Shown piece after piece: positions 1-10,600 of a stretch of DNA of 64,000 nucleotides. The position numbers and the translations under genes are program-made. The notes beneath the pieces are model-generated. The model saw only the letters and a list, made by a program, of their open reading frames with translations. It was not told where the DNA came from and searched no databases. This DNA is from Cololabis saira (taxonomy: Eukaryota > Chordata > Actinopteri > Beloniformes > Belonidae). The stretch spans positions 32,629,590 through 32,693,589 of the forward strand of contig NC_084591.1 in the NCBI RefSeq assembly GCF_033807715.1, in the 5' to 3' direction. Each line of letters starts with the position of its first letter. The first letter of the stretch is position 1.

Positions 1-3000
1 CTTGTGCAGCTCTCTTTAAACCATATATGGCAACTGATGGTGAGGGGCTGTTACCAAATATGTGTACTTTCATTCTGTACTCTGTGATGTTGTTGTTCAG
101 GTTGTTATCCTTATACCAAAGGAAACGTAGATAGTCACGATGATCTTCTCGGACGACAAACGCGTAGAACATCTGCTGAATGTCAGCGGTGATTGCAATG
201 TTCTCTCTCCTGAAGCGCATTAAGACACCTAACAGAGCGTTGTTTAAGTCTGGCCCGCTGAGCAGAACGTCATTCAGAGACACACCGTCATGTTTGGCGC
301 TTGAGTCAAAAACCACTCTGATCTGATTTGGTTTTTGAGGATGATAGACTCCAAATAGAGGCAAGTACCACCTTTCTTGATGCTCTTCTAGTTCTGGGGC
401 TAGTTCTGCTTGGTCGTTCTCAAATACTTTTTTCATGAACTCAAGAAAGTGTTCTTTCATGTCTGTGCGTCTGTCTAGTGTTCGTCGGAGGGATAAGAGT
501 CTACGCAGAGCCATCTCCCTGTTGTTTGGCAGACAGCGGCGGGGCTTACAGAATGGCAGTGGTGCTACCCAGCTGTTTGCTTGATCCATATAAACCTCTT
601 TGTCCATGATGTCCAAGAATGTTTGATCGTCGACTGACAGAACTACTTTTTCATCATCAGGATGGCTGTCGAAGACTGTGGCTCCAAGTTCTCTTTTCTC
701 CTCGCCTTGGAGTGAGCAGCCCACATGACTTGGTTGGTGAGTATTTTTTGTCTGAAGTGTCTCTTTCACTTGTATCTTGTTAGGACAGGGGCTTAACATG
801 GATGTTCGTCCATTAGGCAGAGTGTGTGTCTTGTACACTCTGACACTGTCTGGTTTGTGAGTGCGGTCCAGACAAACATCTCCTACGATAACCCACCCTA
901 GATCCAGACGCTGGGCGTAGGGGTCGTCATGGTTACCGTTATACTGCTGCCTCACTTTATGCACTCGCAAAATGTCTCTTCCCAGCAGAATGTAGATCTG
1001 GGCATTTTTATTGAGTGGTGGGATTTTATCTGCAACAGGTCGGAGATGTGGGAAATGGCGGGCTATTTCAGGTGTGGGGATTTCAGCCCTGTCGTCTGGA
1101 ATCATTTCACACTCAATGAGAGTTGGAAGCTTGATCTTCATCTTTCCATCACAGGATTCAACCACAAAGTTTCTTGCTCTCCTTCCTGATGTTTCCATAA
1201 CACCAGAGCAAGTCTTTAATGTGTAGGGAGCTGTTTTTTCACAAAGGCCAAAGTGATTGAACAACTCAGGGCGAGCGAGTGAACGATTGCTCTGGTCGTC
1301 TAATACTGCATATGTTTGCATTACCTTTTCTGGTTGATCTTCAGGATAGACTTTGACCAAACATATTTTGCAGCAGGACTTGGCGTTGCTGTTTCCCCCA
1401 CATACCTCTGTGCACTTTGATGTTACTGCAGGGAGAGCTGCTGGAGGACTCTCGCTTGTCTCCTCCTCCTCACCTTGACCTGCTGGGACTTCTGAGACCC
1501 AAGGTGCGCGGCCAGGATGTAAAGCTGATGTGTGACTCTTGCTGCCACATTCTCTGCAGATTATGTCTTTGTCACAGTCTTTTGCTCTGTGTTTGGTCGA
1601 GCTGCAACACCTGAAGCAGATTTGCTTTTCCTTGAGGTAGGTTTTGCGGTCTTCTATATGTTTGTTGCGGAAAGTGCGGCACTTACTGAGTGGGTGAGGC
1701 TTGTTATGTAACGGGCATAGTCCGTCTGGATCTATAGCTCTGTTTTCTCCTGTGGCTTCAGGAAACACGCCAGTCTTTTTCACAGACACTGGTACTTTGT
1801 TGTGGTACTTTGTTAGTCGCTCTGTCTTGGGGGGCCCTGAGTAATTAGTTTGAGATATCATAAAGCTAGGGTCGTTTCTGGTTTTAGCTTCAGAGCGAAC
1901 AAACTGTGAGAAGAAAGTGAAAGGGGGGTAAGGGACACGGTGATATTCTTTGTACCTCGACCCTTGGGAGATCCACTTTTCTTGAATACTGAATGGAAGC
2001 TTTTCTAGGATGGGGTTCACTCCACGTGACGTATCAAGATATGCGAGCCCAGGGAGGTATCCTCCTTCCTTTGCATATTCCAGTTCGAGCAAGAGATCTC
2101 CAAGCTCTCTTAGTCTCACATTGTCTTTGTTTGTGATTCTGGGAAACTCCTCGATCCTCTTCAGGAGTGAATGCTCAACTGCCTCAGGTGATCCATAGAT
2201 CTCCTCTAGTCTTTGCCAGACCATGTTCAGTCCTGCAGCTGAGTTGTAGCTGTGTATGACTCGGATTCTTTTTGCTTGTTCTTTGGACGCTGGGCCGAGC
2301 CATTTAACCAAGAGGTCTAACTCTTCTCTTGGACTTAGTGCGAGTTCATCAATGACGCCTAGAAAAGAGGTTTTCCACGCCCAATAGTTCTCAGGATGGT
2401 CGTCGAACTCCATTAGACCAGATGTGACCACTTCTCTTCTCATGAGGAATTTTGCAACATCTGGCGTGGCTGCTGTCTGTTGTGGAGAATTGTCAGGGGC
2501 CCATCTCTGTTGTGTAGGCTGACTCAGGTAGGTTGAATTCGCCTGTGGGTCTAGATGTCTCTTTTTCTGTGTTTGCACAGGAGGCACGCTTGCAGGAATA
2601 TGTTGTGTGGCATTAACAGCTGGATGGATGTTCATGTCTTTCGGAGTTGGTTGCAGGTGAGTATCTTCATGTTTGATTTCAAGGTTGCTCATCTTTTGTC
2701 CAACTTTCACTATTTCTGGTGGTGAACATGTGTGCATCGATAGGTGTTCTGATGCTTCACGGCTGTGTTGCAAAACGTACTCACTTGTCCTTTGTGCAGC
2801 GTTGGATGGCGAGAGGGGTAAGTCAACGTCTTTACGAGAGTCTGTCTCTATATTTTCTGCAGCAGCCACGAAAACGGCCTCTTCTGCGGTGGCAGCAGCT
2901 GCATCTTTTTCTGTCTTTAGAATGTGCATTTTTGCCTTTAATGCTGCCTCCTCAACCATCATCTCTGCTTCTCTCTTAGCATATGAAGCCTGTGTGCGAG

Positions 3001-3124
3001 CAGCTTCGGCTCTGGCTCGAGCCTTGAGTGCAGCAGAGCTTGTTGATGATCTGTAACTTGACTGTGCGATGGATCTAGTCACCAAGGACTGTTGTGTTTC
3101 TTCTTTGTTTTGTCGTTCAGCCAT
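1..3124 (-). CDS. BEL/Pao retrotransposon Gag-Pol polyprotein, 3' part beyond window
   Basis: One uninterrupted minus-strand frame runs from an ATG at 3122-3124 to the left edge, 1041 codons with no stop. The N-terminal 150 residues are Ala/Glu/Lys-rich and probably coiled coil. A Gag-like domain follows. A zinc-knuckle region near residues 480-525 carries Cys-x2-Cys clusters followed by His and Cys/His (around 1560-1640). The retropepsin-like segment near residue 609 has the BEL-type LDDQSN signature. Reverse transcriptase begins near residue 930, with a VVFDSSAK-type block, DIQQMF, and at the edge the BEL/Pao hallmark FGNSPSPSVAIYG. In this family Gag, protease, RT, RNase H and integrase form one polyprotein; here RNase H and integrase would lie outside the window. 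The unbroken frame suggests a young or recently active copy. The start choice is the first ATG of the open frame. Family call is firm; activity is inference. Confidence 0.9.
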   Translation of the reverse strand, partial: MAERQNKEETQQSLVTRSIAQSSYRSSTSSAALKARARAEAARTQASYAKREAEMMVEEAALKAKMHILKTEKDAAAATAEEAVFVAAAENIETDSRKDVDLPLSPSNAAQRTSEYVLQHSREASEHLSMHTCSPPEIVKVGQKMSNLEIKHEDTHLQPTPKDMNIHPAVNATQHIPASVPPVQTQKKRHLDPQANSTYLSQPTQQRWAPDNSPQQTAATPDVAKFLMRREVVTSGLMEFDDHPENYWAWKTSFLGVIDELALSPREELDLLVKWLGPASKEQAKRIRVIHSYNSAAGLNMVWQRLEEIYGSPEAVEHSLLKRIEEFPRITNKDNVRLRELGDLLLELEYAKEGGYLPGLAYLDTSRGVNPILEKLPFSIQEKWISQGSRYKEYHRVPYPPFTFFSQFVRSEAKTRNDPSFMISQTNYSGPPKTERLTKYHNKVPVSVKKTGVFPEATGENRAIDPDGLCPLHNKPHPLSKCRTFRNKHIEDRKTYLKEKQICFRCCSSTKHRAKDCDKDIICRECGSKSHTSALHPGRAPWVSEVPAGQGEEEETSESPPAALPAVTSKCTEVCGGNSNAKSCCKICLVKVYPEDQPEKVMQTYAVLDDQSNRSLARPELFNHFGLCEKTAPYTLKTCSGVMETSGRRARNFVVESCDGKMKIKLPTLIECEMIPDDRAEIPTPEIARHFPHLRPVADKIPPLNKNAQIYILLGRDILRVHKVRQQYNGNHDDPYAQRLDLGWVIVGDVCLDRTHKPDSVRVYKTHTLPNGRTSMLSPCPNKIQVKETLQTKNTHQPSHVGCSLQGEEKRELGATVFDSHPDDEKVVLSVDDQTFLDIMDKEVYMDQANSWVAPLPFCKPRRCLPNNREMALRRLLSLRRTLDRRTDMKEHFLEFMKKVFENDQAELAPELEEHQERWYLPLFGVYHPQKPNQIRVVFDSSAKHDGVSLNDVLLSGPDLNNALLGVLMRFRRENIAITADIQQMFYAFVVREDHRDYLRFLWYKDNNLNNNITEYRMKVHIFGNSPSPSVAIYGLKRAAQ

Positions 3125-4107
3125 CTTGCTTGTTTTGGATGAAGATGGCAACGATGGAATAAGCGTAGAGTTGCTTCGTGAAGAGCTTGGTTTATTACTG
3201 TCTTTTTACTATTCTGCCCTCGCTATGTTCTGAATAACTAGACAGATAGTCAACAGCCAGATAATAATGATGAAGAATCCAAGAGTTGCGTTGAGGATAG
3301 TGTTTTGTTTTGCTTTCCTCAGTTTTATTTCTTAATTCTTCTATTACAATCTTTTCTGTAAAACTGAAATGACAAAAGGAAATAGACATTACAAAATGTA
3401 GTAATGTGTTGCTGTTTACAACAATAAAATCTGTTTCACAGTCAAAAACATGTATAAATAAAACAGATGTAAATTCTATGGCATAGCGCCACTGCCCTCT
3501 ACTGGACAAACGGAAAATAGCGTCGGCAGGACGACAGGTGAATTACCGCAACTTCTGCTCATAAACAAAACTCAGTTCCAAATGTAATAAACTGCATTAC
3601 CAAAGGTAAACAAATAAATAACACAAATATCTTAATGCTTGGCGAGAAAAAACACTTACAGACAAAGATTTCACCAGCGCTGTTATGAAGCAGACCCGTT
3701 AGACCCGTTAGTTAGACTTTCTTAACTGCCAGCTGTTGCCGTTATTTTGGTCCGTCACTAAACGGGTCCGGCTAGGAACTAAAACAAACGCCAGAGGGCG
3801 GAACAGTATGAAATTAAATTCGTTTGAATTCCTGGCATACATCAGTCTGCATATCCATAGCCTCCAATGCAAATAGTTTCCATTTTAAGTTTGCATGTGC
3901 GTGACCAAATGAAGGAGCGAAAAAAGGTCATACAAAGTTGAAAGAAGTTCTCTTGTAGATCCTGGCTGCTTCAGCTAACTCAACAAGTTACCCGTTTGTT
4001 CCTCGTCAGGCTGATCGGGGTCTTTACAGTTTATTTAGTTTTCTTATTTACATAATTTGTTTTCTAGTTGAAAACCCCCGAATCAAAGCCTCTGGGAAGG
4101 TTTAGAC
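3125..4107 (-). other. Untranslated leader and possible 5' LTR of the BEL/Pao element, unresolved
   Basis: No coding region is visible. On the minus strand this lies directly upstream of the BEL/Pao start codon, so it should hold leader, primer-binding site and 5' LTR. The partner LTR is outside the window, so the boundary cannot be fixed by comparison. A short direct duplication (gttagacccgttag region, about 3694-3715) and a TGG-starting stretch at about 3670-3690 are the only candidates for LTR-end features. Sequence at 3490-3510 resembles a common teleost non-coding repeat motif. The region nearer 4000-4107 has no recognisable feature. Confidence 0.35.
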
Positions 4108-4110
4108 TAA

Positions 4111-5411
4111 GGCCACGTTTACACGTAGCCGGGTATTTACAAAAACGGATATTTCCCCCTCTACGTTTTAAAAAAAATCCTCGTTTACACGAAGCGGCAT
4201 GAAAACGCTGTTAAGGTGCTATGAGCAGCCAAACCTGCAGGGGGCAGTACGGAGCGCGTCGCCGCGTACCCTACGCCGTAGGCTCTGCGTTGGTGTAACG
4301 CGGAACCATAAATCAGCCTTGACTGCCAGTTACTTCCAAGACTGAACGAGAGTCTTTCGTTTGGAGTGACAGAGAAGTGGAGTTAGACCCCGTCCACACG
4401 TAGCCGGGTATCTGCTAAACCGATATTAACGCGGCAGCTCCGTGGCGGCCGGGACACGGGGGGACTCGGGCTCGTTAACTGCGGCTTAAGGCTGAATTAT
4501 GCTTCTGCGTCAAAACGACGCCGTGTCTACGGCGTGTGGTTTTTGTACACGCAGAGGACACGCCGTCACATGCGCCGTCAGTGACGTGCACCTCCCGAAA
4601 ATTGTAACTACGCGTCGAGGAGACGCCGACCACACGCAGACCGAGAGGGCTGTGATTGGTTCGTTTGAAAGCAAAGCATTTCCGGTTTCCGGTTTGAATC
4701 AGTAGTGAACTTCCAGGGCTTTTTTCTTCGTTTATATGTGATTTTTTTTGTTTTTGTTTTTTGCACAATAGTTGTCCTTATTTCTTTGATTTACTGTGAC
4801 CGGAAAAAGTCGGATAAACCATTCAGAAAAAGATCGCTAACTAGTGGCCGCGGGGGGTACTGCACCGCGACGAAATGGAGAGACGGAGAACTCTGAACGA
4901 TTCGTGACGGCGTCACGGGTGCGCCGTGTGCTCTGCGTGTGTGTGACGCAGAAGCATACCCGCACCTTTACAGAGAAGGAGACGCTGGGAAGCTGGAGCT
5001 TCCCCGGGAGGCGCAGATGATCTACAGGTTTAGAATGCTTATGAATGTGGTCGAAAAAGCAGATCTTCGGTTATGTGTGGAAGGGTTTTTTTTTTAAAAA
5101 ACAACAAATTATTTTATAAACGGAGGTGGGGAAATATATATATAATAATATAACACACCTGTGTTTACAGTAAACACAGGTCGCACAATTGATGCTGGTG
5201 ACGTTTCTGTGACGTTCTGAGCCTAAATCTCCGTTTTCCTCCGTTTTCCTCTGTTTAGACGCAAACGTGAAAATGGAGTTTTTGAAAATCTCCACTTTGG
5301 CCGGCGTTTTCAGAAATGATCGTTTTTGGTGACTTTGACCTCAGTTTTCGTGTAAACAAACGACCAAAACGCATGAAAACGCCTCTGTTTTTGCTCCGTG
5401 TAAACGGGGCC
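4111..5411. mobile_element. Non-autonomous PIF/Harbinger-like DNA transposon with TAA target duplication
   Basis: The left end (GGCCACGTTTACACG) and the reverse complement of the right end (GGCCCCGTTTACACG) match at 14 of 15 bases. Both ends are flanked by TAA (4108-4110 and 5412-5414). A 3-bp TWA duplication is characteristic of PIF/Harbinger. No transposase frame is visible. A second copy of the terminal motif lies inside near 4388, and a nested element occupies 4489-4967. A motif shared with several other places in the window (CGCGTACCCTACGCCGTAGG and the following CTCTGCG block) lies at about 4258-4318. Superfamily assignment is inference from the duplication length. Confidence 0.65.
4489..4967. 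mobile_element. Nested MITE, Harbinger-like, TTA target duplication
   Basis: Inverted termini share AGG at the tip and an exact 15-base block TATGCTTCTGCGTCA just inside. Both sides carry TTA (4486-4488 and 4968-4970). It sits inside the larger Harbinger-like element, so it inserted later. The short frames inside it are not genes. Confidence 0.6.
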
Positions 5412-5414
5412 TAA

Positions 5415-6969
5415 ATTGAAGCCACATTTGCAGAAAGCAGCTGATGAAGCGCGACAAGGAGTTTTGTAAATAAAGTTTTATCTTCATTTTCTTTGCGTTG
5501 TGTTCTTTGTTTGCAGTCTTGTGACAAATTTAACAGAATTTTAGGAAACATGTTTAAAAAGAAAAAAATGTAGTTCAGCAAAGAGCAAATGTTTTAAGCG
5601 ATTTTGGACATCTCTGAAACACCATGTGGACCAAAATAGTTTTACACCTGCATTACACCAGCACAGAAAGTAATGGCATTTTATTCACATGCACACGTTA
5701 CATAGAAGCTTTCACTCTTCTTGGACATGAATGTGAAGATATTTTTAAATCCTCGCCACAGAAGGCAACAAATTAACCCTTTAAATTCTCATATTCTAGA
5801 CTTGTCCAATTGTATTTCTAATTACATGCCTGTGGTCGTGGAGGATGAACAACTCTAAAGTTGTCATTCATAGACTCATTATTGCCTTTTCCTTTTTGCA
5901 CAAAAACACAATTTCTAGCACACTGGCCGACAAGTAAAGACTGATTTCGGATTGATTTTTGAAGATGTTTAAATATATGCATATTTATATAATATATATA
6001 TATATATATATATACACGTTTTTTTGTGTGGTAAGAAGAACGTTTCTTGGGATATTTAAGATGTAATTGTGGTCTCGACGCCATCTACTGGTTACACCCA
6101 CACGCTGCAGCCCGCTTGGTGTGGTTGAGCCTCTCATTTATAACTGATGAGTACTTAAGCGATTTAAGTGAATTGCAGGACTAAAGCAGAGATACAGTTT
6201 AGAATAAGATACAGATTTATACTGGCATAGATGATTGCTGCCAGTGCTGACTGAGACAGATAATGTATTAATTTCCTGATGATATTGTGGAACAAGCAGA
6301 ACAATACCACATAAAGTCACAAGACAGCTTATAAGAACAATTTAGCATTTATTATAGATGTTCTTAAGAGGAAAAACCCTGTTACAAAAAGAAATCCACT
6401 ATTTCCCTCTTCCCATAGCATGTCTCCCAGCCTGTTGCTCTTCCATCAATTTTGCCATATCCCATTGCTTAACCACCTGATGCATCTTCCACCTCCAGTC
6501 ATGCAGGAGAAACTTCTCTGACTACTGAAACTGTTCAAGGCGCCCCAACTGAACAAGCGTTTCATTTGTCTCTTCTGTGGAAGAAACAAGTCAATATGGT
6601 GGGCCGAGAGGAAGATAACCCACCAGTCTGGTCCTCCACGAATATCAAAACATAAAAGATCATCCCACACTAATGTAAACATGCTTAAGACTATGACTTT
6701 GCATCTTTGCCAAGTGATCCTAAACTCTTCATCCCAACAACTCATTACTTTCAATGACAAATTGATCACAATAATTGTTCAGATTGTGTACTCAATAACT
6801 TTTCTTGGTCATTATTAAAGGTTTTCCATGGCCAATGTGAATTTTTAGACAACAGTAAAGCCGATTACTGATTGATGCCGTTTATGGTCAATATTTCAGG
6901 CTAATGAAACACTCGTAAGAAATTTCTACATTTCTGCTTTTTTCTGTAAAGATGGGGTTCTGAGTCTGC
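5415..6969. other. Non-coding stretch with a short (TA)n microsatellite
   Basis: No gene is recognisable on either strand. It contains a TA dinucleotide run at about 5992-6014. Short frames here have no recognisable family content. Confidence 0.5.
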
Positions 6970-7072
6970 ATTAATGAGAAATAAAAAATGAACTTGATTT
7001 TAGCAAATCGCTGCAATGAAACGGAGAGGGGGAAATTTAAAGGAGTCTGAATACTTTCCGTATCCACAGTAT
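6970..7072. mobile_element. Terminal fragment of a Tc1/mariner-like transposon
   Basis: The stretch ending GGGGAAATTTAAAGGAGTCT then GAATACTTTCCGTA resembles the terminal inverted repeat of a widespread fish Tc1/mariner-type family, where the outer end reads as GTACGGAAAGTATTCAGAC. A TA dinucleotide follows the probable end. No transposase and no second terminus are seen, so this is an isolated end. Identification is from memory of the family. Confidence 0.4.
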
Positions 7073-7144
7073 AAACATTTTCCCTTTAAGGTGGAAACCA
7101 GAAGTGGAGGTGAACTAAAATGTTGAATTTCGTGCTGGCCTGCG

Positions 7145-7466
7145 GTCCCCACCCCTGGTCATCCCGTTGCTGCTTCCACCTGCCTGCTGTGCTGTTGCCG
7201 TCCCTGACCCACCAGTCTGGCCCTCGGCAGGAGGGTCCCCCCTTATGAGCCTGGTCCTGCTCAAGGTTTCTTCCCTCCTAAAGGGGAGTTTTTCCTTGCC
7301 ACTGTTTGGCTTAAGGTTTTTCTCCCACTAGGGGAGTTTTTACCTGCCATTGTTTATGTAATAACTGCTCGGGGGTCATGTTCTGGGTATGGGTCTCTGT
7401 AAAGCGTCTAGAGACAACTCTGTTGTATTAGACGCTATATAAATAAAATTGAATTGAATTGAAAAT
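7145..7466 (+). mobile_element. 3' tail of an L2/CR1-like LINE (or SINE using it), ending in (TTGAA)n
   Basis: The block with TGCTCGGGGGTCATGTTCTG, then AAGCGTCTAGAGACAAC and TATATAAATAAAATTGAATT, is a common teleost LINE 3' UTR ending in a GAATT microsatellite. A second copy is at about 53360-53535. No reverse transcriptase is attached, as expected for a 5'-truncated insertion. The clade is inferred. Confidence 0.6.
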
Positions 7467-7626
7467 TTCAGATTTAACCTTGAAGACCTAAATAAAGAAA
7501 ATGTGCATTGTGTGAGTTTTATATATCAGATTGTGACAGCTTTTTTGTGCACTCAAAGGCTTGGACTTCATAAAATATAAAACTTTGTTCTGGTCAATAA
7601 AAGGGTTTTGTATTGAGAGGTCAGCT

Positions 7627-10600
7627 CTACGGCTTCCCGATGTCCACAGTAACATTTACATAAAGCGGCCATCTTTCAACTGACAGAGTTGTATATGAGC
7701 AGGTGTTGATTCCATCCGTTTTCATCAAAGAAGATGTTTGTCCCAAGAGGTTCCACCTTGAATTGAAAAAAAAAGAAAAGAAGAGCTTAGTTAAAAGACA
7801 AAAGGCATGACAGATATATTTGACTTGATCTTGAATATGCTGAAACAAACTGAGACTATAGTACAGTATTTTTAAAACAGGGCCCTTAATTCCCCCTACT
7901 AGACAAGGGAAGTTTATTTCTATAGCACAATTCAAACAACAAGGTGATTTAAAGGGCTTTACAAAAACAATAAAACACAAATAAAAATCATGATTTAAAA
8001 TGTAAACAAAAAAGAAAGAAATAAGAACAACAAGTAAAATATGTAGTTAAAATATGATCAAGTTTTGGAACTGAGCTTTATTCAGATGCAGCTGAGAACA
8101 TGAGTGATTCAGCTGATCTGAGGCTTTCTGGGAGTTTGTTCCAGACATGTGGAGCAGAGACGCTGAATGCAGCTTCTCCATGTTTTCCTCATTTTTTTTC
8201 TCCATATTTGACCTTCTCCAAGTAAAATATTGTGTCCAACTGTATCAAATCCAGCACTGAGATCCAGTAAAACTAAGACAGACATGTTTCCCCCGTCTGT
8301 ATTCAGACATGTCATTAAACACTTTGGTCAGAGCGTCTCAGTGTTGTGGTTCAGTCTGAAACCTGACTGGAAGGCATCATAACAGTTGTTTTGGGTTAAA
8401 GGGTAAGTGAGCTGTTGAAAAAACTGCTTTTCGAATGACCTTACGTAGAAATGGGAGATTTGAGATGGGCCTGTTGTTGTTCATTTATCTCTTCTCTAGC
8501 TTGTCCTTTTTCAGCAAAGGTTTAATTACAGCTGTTTTTAGTGGCTCTGGAAACACAGCTGACATTAAGGACAAGTTCATGATCAGTAACAGATCTGACT
8601 CCAAAAACCTGTTTGCAGGATGTCTAAAAGGCAAGAGGAGTTCAGCTGATGTAAGATGTCCTCCAGGGGTCCGTTTCACAAAGCAGGTTCAACAAACTCT
8701 GAGTCTGAACTCTTAGTTGATCTACTCTGAGATCGGAAACTCTGAGTTTTGGGTTCCAGAACAGCGGTTTAGAGTTAATTTACTCAACTCTAAGTAGTTT
8801 CACCTGGAGTTAAGCGCGTGCACCACAACTATAAAAAGCCAGCATCAATGGAGCCCTGATACAACGATTCACCATGGCAACCGGCGACAACAAAAGATCC
8901 ACATATGTTTTCTTTTTTTTTTAAACTATATTTAACATTTCAATTTACAAAATTCCTTTGATGAAACATTAGTTTGCATCTGAAGATCCACATACTTCAC
9001 GCCACTGGACTTAGAAGTGTTAATACGTGCGTATGGCGAGTATGAGAGCATATATCGGGAAAAAAACAGATGCAGCAGCAAAGGAGAGACATGGGAGAAA
9101 GTTGCTGCCCGAGTCAATGTGTAAGTTTGAATGCAGTATTCATTTAACATTCAAGCACACTGTCTTATAATATTACAGATGAAAACAGTGGTGGAATGGT
9201 ATTGAATGAAATTTTATTGTCATTTAGATCAGGGCCGTCAATTGGGTACGGCAGCCGCCACACCTCGGCTTCAGGGGAAAATATAAATGTTTTTTTTTAA
9301 TACATTTATGGAATTACTCTGTGTCTATTTGTATCGATTTGTTCTATTACTTAATACATATAAAATAACTACAAATGCATATCAGAACAACATGATGGAT
9401 TTCACTAGGTATTATCTTTCCCAACACTTGTACCCCCCCTCATATCTTGAAATGTCCCAGCGTCCCTGACGACAGTGGTCGCTCGTTTTTAGCGCGATCT
9501 GCAGTGTTACTAACTTACAGAAATGAGAAGGAAGCAGACAACCACGCAATTTAAAAAAAAAGAAAGAAGGCAAGTGATGGTCCAATGTTGCCCCAGCAGC
9601 AGAAGATATTAACGAGGCTGTCCGCCACTGATGGATTAATTATGCAAGTTCATTTTAAGGTAAGATAACAAATCACCCTACCCTCTTATAAATCTGTTTA
9701 AGGGAAATATTTTACTTTTTTTTACTCTCCCTCTCCTTTTTGCATTTGTACTTTAACTGTTTAAAGTTAAACTCGGATGTCCCTGTGTTATTGTTGCACT
9801 GAAATAGTGAATAAAGTGAACAGAATGAGTTAAATTGCGTTTGTTAGATACGCTTTTTCTGCTCTCTAACTCTGCCGCTTGCTGTCCGTGGTGCAGAAAA
9901 CGGATGTGTATTGCATAAAGGCCCATTGGCTGAATTGACGCCACTGAGGGAGGAGACAGAGAGAAACTCAGGGTTTATTGAAGAAAACCTGCTAGCGACC
10001 AGGTTAGGTTCAGAGAGTCTGTTACTACGGTAACTGACCGAGAGCTTAAGTTACCTCTCTTTGTGAAACAGGCTAGAGTTACCCCTCTTTCTCTGGTTTG
10101 AGTTACCTCCCTTTGTGAAACGGAAAACTCAGAGTTTCCCTCATTTCAGGGTTAACAGACTCAGAGTTTTCACTAAATCTGATTTGTGAAATGGACCCCA
10201 GGTCTTTGCTGTTAATGGGTTGAAACTGTTAAACCGGTTTTTGGTTGATATGCTGAACCTGCTGCTTGTCTAATATAATTGTAGGCCACGGGGGATTTAA
10301 ATTCAGTTGCTACTGACACAACCTGCGACTGCAGAGGTTGCCAAGGGGAAGGGGGGCGAGGGATAGACTGATCCCGGGCCAGTGAGGCCACACAACACAA
10401 ACTGCTCCCAAATAAATTGTATTTCATCCCTACAATTTAAATAGACCCATATACCTACATGTAGCCCAGGGCGTAAATCTAGCCAGAACTGCTTCTGGTC
10501 AAAGAAGCATGACTTCCTTGCGTTCCTCAGCTGTAAATTACGAGAGTGGAGTTTCTCTTTGTAATAATGAATCTGGAGGTTTCTTTTTCTCCATCTGCTT

